64,000 bases of DNA. Source: Acidobacteriota bacterium (GTDB taxonomy: Bacteria; Acidobacteriota; Thermoanaerobaculia; Gp7-AA8). Under the pieces are notes generated by a model. It was not told where the DNA came from. It made no database searches and worked only from the letters and a program-made list of their open reading frames with translations. The translations under genes were made by a program, and so were the position numbers. Numbering within the stretch: position 1 is the first letter of the stretch; each line of letters opens with the position of its first letter. Positions 59,199-64,000 of the stretch are shown in pieces. The DNA lies in NCBI GenBank assembly GCA_021325515.1, contig JAJPHC010000060.1, positions 1 to 64,000 on the forward strand, in the 5' to 3' direction.

Positions 59199-59908
59199 AA
59201 CGTGTTCTGGCCTTTGCCGACGCGGTAATCGGGCACGCCGGTCAGGCGGACTTCTTCCGTCATCTCGTAAAGCCGGCTGCGCAGGCGCTCGCCGATGCGG
59301 TCCGCGAGATCGTCGATGTAGTTCGTCGTGAAGAGGGTGACGCGCTCGTCGTTGTAACGGCTGTTGACGATGTAATAGAGGATGTCCTGGACGAACGTGG
59401 TCGGCTTCTGCGATCCGAGCTCGTCGAGGACGAGGAGATCGCAATCGATGAGCGGCCGCAGCAACTCGGCCTTGGTCGTCTCCGCGTCGGCGTCGAACGA
59501 TGCCTGAATGTCCTGAATCAGATCCTGAAAATTCGAGAAGAGCAGACGGCCGCTCTTCCCGCTCTGAATGATCTCGAGGAGCGCCGCGACGGCGAGATGC
59601 GTCTTGCCGGCGCCGCAGCCGCCCATGAGCAGAAGCCCGCGTCCGTCGCGCTGCATCGGCCAGGAGTCGACGAACTCCTGAACCTTGCGCTTGGCCGCGA
59701 TGAGCGCGCCGGTGCCGCGATCATGGAAGTTCGCGATGCGGCAGTGGTAATAGCGGCGGGGAATACTGGCCGCGCTGATGCGCTGCCGCCGCCGCAGATC
59801 GCCCTGACACCCGCACGGCTCGACGCGCAGCGAGTCGGTATCGAGCGGGATCCACCCCGAGCCATTGCAGCGCGCACACGGTTTGGGATTGGGGGCAATC
59901 GAGGACAT
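59195..59908 (-). CDS. DnaC/IstB-like AAA+ ATPase with N-terminal zinc-finger
   Basis: A 237-residue protein. Residues about 11-35 form a Cys cluster (PCARCNGSGW and PCGCQGD), as in DnaI/DnaC-type helicase loaders. The AAA+ part has Walker A LMGGCGAGKTHLAVAALL, Walker B CDLLVLDELGSQKP, sensor-1 TLFTTNY and the Arg region IGERLRSRLYEM. It would load the replicative helicase onto DNA, acting in the cytosol. IstB of IS21 is similar, but no transposase or terminal repeats are present. The start ATG (complement of 59906-59908) gives the family length. Confidence 0.87.
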   Translation of the reverse strand: MSSIAPNPKPCARCNGSGWIPLDTDSLRVEPCGCQGDLRRRQRISAASIPRRYYHCRIANFHDRGTGALIAAKRKVQEFVDSWPMQRDGRGLLLMGGCGAGKTHLAVAALLEIIQSGKSGRLLFSNFQDLIQDIQASFDADAETTKAELLRPLIDCDLLVLDELGSQKPTTFVQDILYYIVNSRYNDERVTLFTTNYIDDLADRIGERLRSRLYEMTEEVRLTGVPDYRVGKGQNTL

Positions 59909-59942
59909 TGGCGGTAGTTTATCGCGTCGCTGGCGTGGTTGT

Positions 59943-60072
59943 GCGGGCTCGCGGTTGCGCGGGCTCGCGGTGATGGAACCCTGCTGATCCGGGTGCGGGT
60001 CTTTCGCGTCCAACTCCCTTGGTGCAACGCCCCGTTAGCCTCCCCACCGCGAGCCCGCGCGCCCGCAAGCCC
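59943..60072. repeat. GCGGGCTCGCGG-family inverted repeats in the spacer before the cyclase-like gene
   Basis: The 212-base divergent spacer (59909-60120) holds two direct copies of GCGGGCTCGCGG near 59943-59970 and the complementary CCGCGAGCCCGCG near 60047-60060, followed by a C-rich run (about 60070-60090). The 75 bases between the arms show no gene or motif I recognise. A similar pair lies on the other side of the cyclase-like gene (62460-62538). Confidence 0.65.
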
Positions 60073-60120
60073 CCGCCCCCCGCCCCATGTGCCCAAGGTA
60101 TACTCAACACCCCGTTCGCA

Positions 60121-62457
60121 ATGTCATCGCAGCTCCTCGCGTATCTCGCGCAGCGGCCGGACACGGCCACCTTCCTGCTCCCGAGCGAGCTGGCCCGGAC
60201 TGTCGATGAGCTCTTTCCGCGCATGGAGACGCTCCCCTCGCCCATCAAGATCTTCCCCGCGGACGAAGTCCAGCCGCCCATCCTCGGATTTCCGGTTGCC
60301 GACTCGCCCGCCATGCGCGATCTCGACGCCCGCCTCGACAACTGGCTCACCGTCGAATGCCTCTGGCAGGTGAAGCGCGACGCGCAGTCGAAGGAAAAAG
60401 CGCAGCTCGCGTTCGGCCAGTACACCGCGCAACTGACGAAGCTCGCCGAAAACGCGATGATGGCGAACGTCCTGTCCGACTATCACGCCGTTTTCTGGCT
60501 CGCACACTCGTTCGATCTCGCCCGCCAGTTCGCCAGCATTCCGCGCCGCGTGAGCACAGTCGACACGCAGGTCGGGCGGCTGCAGGGCGACGCGCTCAAA
60601 TACCGCATCTACCAACGCTGGGTCGCCGAGACGCGCGAGCTGATGACGCACGTCGCCGCGAAAGCGGCCCCTCTGCTCGATGGCGACGAACAGCGCTCGC
60701 TGCAGTTCATCCGCCTCCTTCAGGAAGACGTGCTGCTGCTCACCGAGGAATTCGTCGGGCCCGATCTGCGGGAGCTGCGCTCGTTCGTCACCGGCTATCT
60801 GCACCGCGAGTTCCAGGCCTTCCGCGACAGCTTCGAGCGTCTGAAGGCCGCGGCGAACGACCTGCTGCAGAAGGACCGCACGTTCCGCTCCACTCTTCCG
60901 CTCTTCGGCTGCAATCCCGATGCGGGTGTCACGATCGCGCTTCTCATGGACGCGCGATTCCAGACGTTCCTCTACGAGAACACCGCGATTCAGAATGCAG
61001 TCACGCGCGAGGACCGCGAGCAGTTCGCGCTGATCTCGAGGCGTCTTCGCGAATTCGCGATTCTCAATCAACTGCGCCGCGGCATCGTCTGGCTCACGAC
61101 ACTGCCCAATGGCCAGCTCGTCTCCGACCGCCGCACCGCCGGAAATTTCTCTCACTCGACGCGGCCGATGGACTTCGGCCGTCCCGGCGTCGTCGATCCG
61201 ATGGTGCACCGCTTCGGCCTCATCTACGACATCTCGGCCTTCACCGAGACGCTCGGCGCGATCAAGCGCGGCGGCGAAAAGGAGGAAGTGCGCTCCTATC
61301 GCCAGACCCTCCTCTTCCAGCGCAAGCTCGAATCCGTCGCGCAGCGCCACCGCCTCATGTTCGAGAAGTTCCTCGGCGACGGCGCGTTCTACACCACGCG
61401 CCGCGCGCTGCGCCTCGTGCGTGCCGCCGTCGAGATCCAGCGCTTCTACAGCGAGATGAAGCGCAAGGGCTTCGCCTTCAACAAAGGCCTCCGCATCGCG
61501 CTCAACTACGGCTACTACCGCCTCCTGCCGATGAAGGGCGGAACGGAGTCGAACGAGAAGATCACCGAGTTCTACGGCCCGGGCATCGTCGAGCTGTCGC
61601 GCCTGACCACGGGGAAGGCAAACAAGGAGATCGAGGAGATCGCCGCGTTTCTCATCGCACGCGGTTTCGATCAGACGAAGGTGCAGACGTTCTTCGCGCC
61701 GCTGTCGCGCGGCGTCGACGTCGTCGATCACGCCCAGCAGGCGCGCGAGTTCTACGCGTACATGAACGCCAACGGCAATCTGATCAACGAAGGCATCGTC
61801 GCGTCGATGCCGTTGATTCAGGAGCTCTCGACCGAGCTCGCCGCCGAAACGCAGCAGCTCTACAGGGTGAAGGCGCCATACGGGACCTACATCGGATTCA
61901 ATCCCGCGATCCCCGGCATCGAGTACATCGGCTTCCGTCTCCTCGGCATGGTTGCGCTGAAGGGCCTCGACAATCTCGAAGTGGCGGAGATGGTGCCGTT
62001 CTCATCGGGCGAAGCCGTCGCCACCCCGCTCGAAACGAGCGACCCGCTGGTGATCGTGCTCCGCGCGGAGTTCCATCGCGACGACGAGCCGGCACCGTTT
62101 CAATCGATCGATCCCCAGCAGGACGCGCGCGATCTCCACGACACGACGACGGAGCGCCTCATCGCGAGCGAGCTCGTCGTCTGCGTACCGCTGGCCGATT
62201 ATGAAGACGCCCTGATCGGCGAATGGGATCCGCTCTCCAACGACATCAACCGCCCGCTGCGCCTCCCCTGTGAAGATCTGAAGCATCTGCTCTCCACCAG
62301 GGGACGGCTCTCGCTCGAGATTCTGCAGACGCGCAAGGTGAGCCTGCGCGAGCTCTACGATCGCCTCGCCACCGACACGACACCTGTACCGCTGACGGAG
62401 TATCGCGGAGGATCGTACGAAGCGTTCATCGTCGGCGAGGTGGTGGAGAAGCTGTGA
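60121..62457 (+). CDS. large protein with a class III nucleotide-cyclase-like domain
   Basis: A 778-residue cytosolic protein, mostly helical in the first about 340 residues (LTKLAENAMMANVLSDYHAVFWLAHSF, LLQEDVLLLTEEFVG). Residues about 363-510 follow the class III cyclase pattern: RFGLIYDISAFTETL (metal Asp370), RLMFEKFLGDGAFYTT (Asp420), LRIALNYGYYRLL, and ITEFYGPGIVELSRL (Arg494). Both metal Asp are kept; the Asn before the transition-state Arg is not evident. The C-terminal about 250 residues match nothing I know. The ATG at 60121 was chosen. It could be a cyclase, a different nucleotidyl enzyme or an inactive sensor. Confidence 0.7.
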   Translation: MSSQLLAYLAQRPDTATFLLPSELARTVDELFPRMETLPSPIKIFPADEVQPPILGFPVADSPAMRDLDARLDNWLTVECLWQVKRDAQSKEKAQLAFGQYTAQLTKLAENAMMANVLSDYHAVFWLAHSFDLARQFASIPRRVSTVDTQVGRLQGDALKYRIYQRWVAETRELMTHVAAKAAPLLDGDEQRSLQFIRLLQEDVLLLTEEFVGPDLRELRSFVTGYLHREFQAFRDSFERLKAAANDLLQKDRTFRSTLPLFGCNPDAGVTIALLMDARFQTFLYENTAIQNAVTREDREQFALISRRLREFAILNQLRRGIVWLTTLPNGQLVSDRRTAGNFSHSTRPMDFGRPGVVDPMVHRFGLIYDISAFTETLGAIKRGGEKEEVRSYRQTLLFQRKLESVAQRHRLMFEKFLGDGAFYTTRRALRLVRAAVEIQRFYSEMKRKGFAFNKGLRIALNYGYYRLLPMKGGTESNEKITEFYGPGIVELSRLTTGKANKEIEEIAAFLIARGFDQTKVQTFFAPLSRGVDVVDHAQQAREFYAYMNANGNLINEGIVASMPLIQELSTELAAETQQLYRVKAPYGTYIGFNPAIPGIEYIGFRLLGMVALKGLDNLEVAEMVPFSSGEAVATPLETSDPLVIVLRAEFHRDDEPAPFQSIDPQQDARDLHDTTTERLIASELVVCVPLADYEDALIGEWDPLSNDINRPLRLPCEDLKHLLSTRGRLSLEILQTRKVSLRELYDRLATDTTPVPLTEYRGGSYEAFIVGEVVEKL

Positions 62458-62459
62458 TG

Positions 62460-62538
62460 ACGGGGTTGCGCGGTCATGCGGGCTCGCGGGCTCGCGGTGG
62501 ATTGAAGTAGCACCGCGCACCCGCGCAACCGCGAGCCA
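62460..62538. repeat. GCGGGCTCGCGG-family inverted repeats after the cyclase-like gene
   Basis: Left arm with GTTGCGCGG and two GCGGGCTCGCGG copies (about 62465-62500), right arm ACCGCGCACCCGCGCAACC (62512-62531). Same family as at 59.9-60.1 kb, so the cyclase-like gene is bracketed by related repeats. An AT-richer stretch (AAAGTAAAATAACC) follows just before the helicase start. Confidence 0.7.
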
Positions 62539-62553
62539 AAGTAAAATAACCCC

Positions 62554-64000
62554 GTGCGCGTCGACCACGACAAACGCGAGGTCCTCTGTTCCGTCGGAGA
62601 TCTCGTTTACGAATCCACCTACCGCCGCATCGGCGTCGAGCGTGGCGACGGGTTCCGGCGGATGTGGATCGGGCAGGACATCCACATGAAGCGCGCCGAG
62701 TTGCGCGCTGCGGAAGATCCGCACTATCGCGCCGAAGTCCACGTCGTGCATCGCACGCACATCGGCGGGTGGAACATCACCATCACCGGCCGCATCGACG
62801 GTCTCTCCGTCGACAAGGCCGCGCAGCGCGTCGTGATCGAGGAAGTGAAGTCGATTCACTTCGATCTCGAGCTCGAAGCGCTGATGCGCTCCGACAAACT
62901 GCAGCGGCATCTCTACCAGTTGCTGCTGTACTCGCTGTTCCTCGCGGCCCAGCCCGACTTCAACGGCTTCGCCTTCGTTCCGCAACTCGTGCTCATCGAT
63001 CTCGTCTCCAGCGAGACGAAGATCGTCGACACGGAATTCGACGTCTCGCGCGTCGCCTCGGCGCTGGAGCGCACGCTCGCGAATCTCATCGAGGAGATCG
63101 AGGCCGCGCACGCCCTCCGCGTCGCGAAGCGCGCGATCGCCGCCACGCTCCAGTTCCCCTACGACGCGATGCGCCCGTATCAGCCGGAGATGATCGCGGC
63201 CGTTGCGCGCGCCGTCGAACAGCAGGAGGCTCTGCTCGTCTCCGCGCCGACCGGCGTTGGCAAGACGATCGGCACGCTCTATCCCGCCCTGAAGCAGTCG
63301 CTGCGCCTCGGCAAGAAGCTCTTCTTCCTCACGTCGAAAACACTGCAGCAGGATGCGGCGATCGAAGCGCTTCGCCTGCTCAACGACGGCTCGTTCCGCG
63401 TGCTGCGCATCCGCTCCAAGCAGAAGATGTGCGCGCACTCCGAGATGATCTGCCACGAGGATTTCTGCCCCTATGCCGCGCAGTATTCGCAGAAGATGGA
63501 GAAGAGCGGGCTCAAGGAGCGCATCACCACGGAGATGAGCTACTTCGATCCCGACATCACGTTCGAGCTGGCCAGGTCGACGGAAGTCTGCCCCTTCGAA
63601 GTCTCCCTCGAGCTGATCGACGAGGCCGACGTCATCGTCTGCGACTACAACTACATCTTCGATCCGTACGTCGGCCTCAAGGCCTACGCGCAGGAGCACG
63701 ACTACGGCGACTGCGTGCTCGTCGTCGACGAGGCGCACAACCTCGTCGACCGCGGCCGCGGCTACTACTCGCCCGAGCTGCACGAGAAAACGCTCGACGA
63801 CGTGCGGACGCACCTGATGTCGCGCAACTGCTGGCTCGACGGATGGGAAGAGCTTCTCGAGATGCTGCGCGATCACATGCGCGACTTGTGTACGACCGGC
63901 GACCTCGCCGGTCCCGATGAGGACATGACCGGCGGCACCTGCCGCACTCATCTCTGCGAGCCGAGCCGCGAGCTCTTCGTCGAACAGCGGACGGAGTGGG
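62554..64000 (+). CDS. PD-(D/E)XK nuclease fused to XPD/DinG-type iron-sulfur helicase (partial)
   Basis: The gene starts at GTG 62554 and runs off the window after 482 codons. Residues about 60-130 look like a RecB/Cas4-type nuclease: GRIDGL (Asp82), IEEVKS (Glu97-x-Lys99), and HLYQLLLYSLFL (QxxxY). The helicase begins about residue 205: RPYQPEMIAAV, Walker A SAPTGVGKTIG (Lys237), FLTSKTLQQDA, four cysteines spaced like an Fe-S cluster (Cys293, Cys300, Cys305, Cys346), VCDYNYIFDP and VVDEAHNLVD (DEAH 392-395). It should unwind DNA 5'-3' and may cut it. The C-terminal helicase motifs lie outside the window. Confidence 0.85.
   Translation, partial: MRVDHDKREVLCSVGDLVYESTYRRIGVERGDGFRRMWIGQDIHMKRAELRAAEDPHYRAEVHVVHRTHIGGWNITITGRIDGLSVDKAAQRVVIEEVKSIHFDLELEALMRSDKLQRHLYQLLLYSLFLAAQPDFNGFAFVPQLVLIDLVSSETKIVDTEFDVSRVASALERTLANLIEEIEAAHALRVAKRAIAATLQFPYDAMRPYQPEMIAAVARAVEQQEALLVSAPTGVGKTIGTLYPALKQSLRLGKKLFFLTSKTLQQDAAIEALRLLNDGSFRVLRIRSKQKMCAHSEMICHEDFCPYAAQYSQKMEKSGLKERITTEMSYFDPDITFELARSTEVCPFEVSLELIDEADVIVCDYNYIFDPYVGLKAYAQEHDYGDCVLVVDEAHNLVDRGRGYYSPELHEKTLDDVRTHLMSRNCWLDGWEELLEMLRDHMRDLCTTGDLAGPDEDMTGGTCRTHLCEPSRELFVEQRTEW

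Noticed and set aside
59195-59908. IS21 IstB helper ATPase
   Set aside because: No IstA transposase, no terminal inverted repeats and no target duplication; the N-terminal Cys cluster fits a DnaC/DnaI-type loader.
60124-63951. Long minus-strand frames (60124-61731 and 62002-63951)
   Set aside because: Composition typical of antisense frames in GC-rich DNA; plus-strand products have recognised cyclase-like and helicase motifs.

Overview
This is a GC-rich, gene-dense stretch of a Gram-negative bacterial chromosome: about 50 genes on both strands, no gene-free stretch longer than about 220 bases, and no tRNA, rRNA, CRISPR array, insertion sequence or prophage that I can recognise. An outer membrane is indicated by two surface-antigen-type beta-barrels, a TPR/beta-barrel exporter and a lipoprotein signal. 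There is no rRNA, so the taxon is inferred. The mix (archaeal-type GAPDH, topoisomerase IB, many polytopic GT-C/YfhO-like proteins, sigma54-type pilin promoters, degenerate signalling proteins) suggests Acidobacteriota or a neighbouring phylum, at modest confidence. The last gene runs off the right edge.

Layout. 1-11.3 kb is mostly housekeeping: smpB, a secreted S9 peptidase, a type II-like GAPDH, accD-folC, glyA and a siroheme-type dehydrogenase, interleaved with membrane proteins. 11.3-17.5 kb is a tightly overlapped plus-strand run: polytopic protein, DPM1-like GT2, large YfhO-like protein, M20 peptidase. 17.5-20.7 kb is type IV pilus related: two nearly identical tandem pilin genes, each with its own sigma54-type promoter, plus a zinc-ribbon gene and a PilT-family ATPase on the opposite strand. 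20.7-24.2 kb holds ruvX-mltG and a pseudokinase-TonB fusion. 24.3-28.8 kb holds two tandem GT39-like membrane glycosyltransferases and topoisomerase IB. 28.9-33.1 kb is an envelope block: metalloprotease/propeller/barrel protein, a secreted protein and a TPR lipoprotein. 33.2-36.1 kb has dprA, two small membrane proteins, queD and pcm.

36-43 kb looks like an exopolysaccharide locus: phosphodiester glycosidase, PgaA-like TPR/barrel protein, PgaC-like processive GT2 and two membrane proteins on the minus strand, with a divergent LCP-family gene. 43.3-46.1 kb encodes a KaiC-like protein whose three modules all look degenerate, followed by an intact receiver-PP2C phosphatase. 46.2-50.8 kb has a secreted Cys-rich protein, a TPR protein, rnr and a Fis-type DNA-binding protein. 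50.9-57 kb has a third YfhO-like protein, a second M20 peptidase, a third pilin with the same promoter design, tdk and an Omp85-like barrel. 57-64 kb has an aminotransferase, a membrane protein, a DnaC-like ATPase, a large protein with a nucleotide-cyclase-like domain, and a PD-(D/E)XK nuclease fused to an iron-sulfur XPD/DinG-type helicase.

Two patterns cut across the genes. First, all three pilin genes share a sigma54-type -24/-12 element with a TGACAA-N3-TTGTCA-like dyad 117, 117 and 119 bases upstream of the -12 element, which suggests one shared activator. Second, many gene ends, especially convergent ones, carry hairpins built from short 7- or 9-base tandem units. Some of these reach into coding sequence: the QueD tail, the MltG tail and the signal peptide of the Omp85-like protein.
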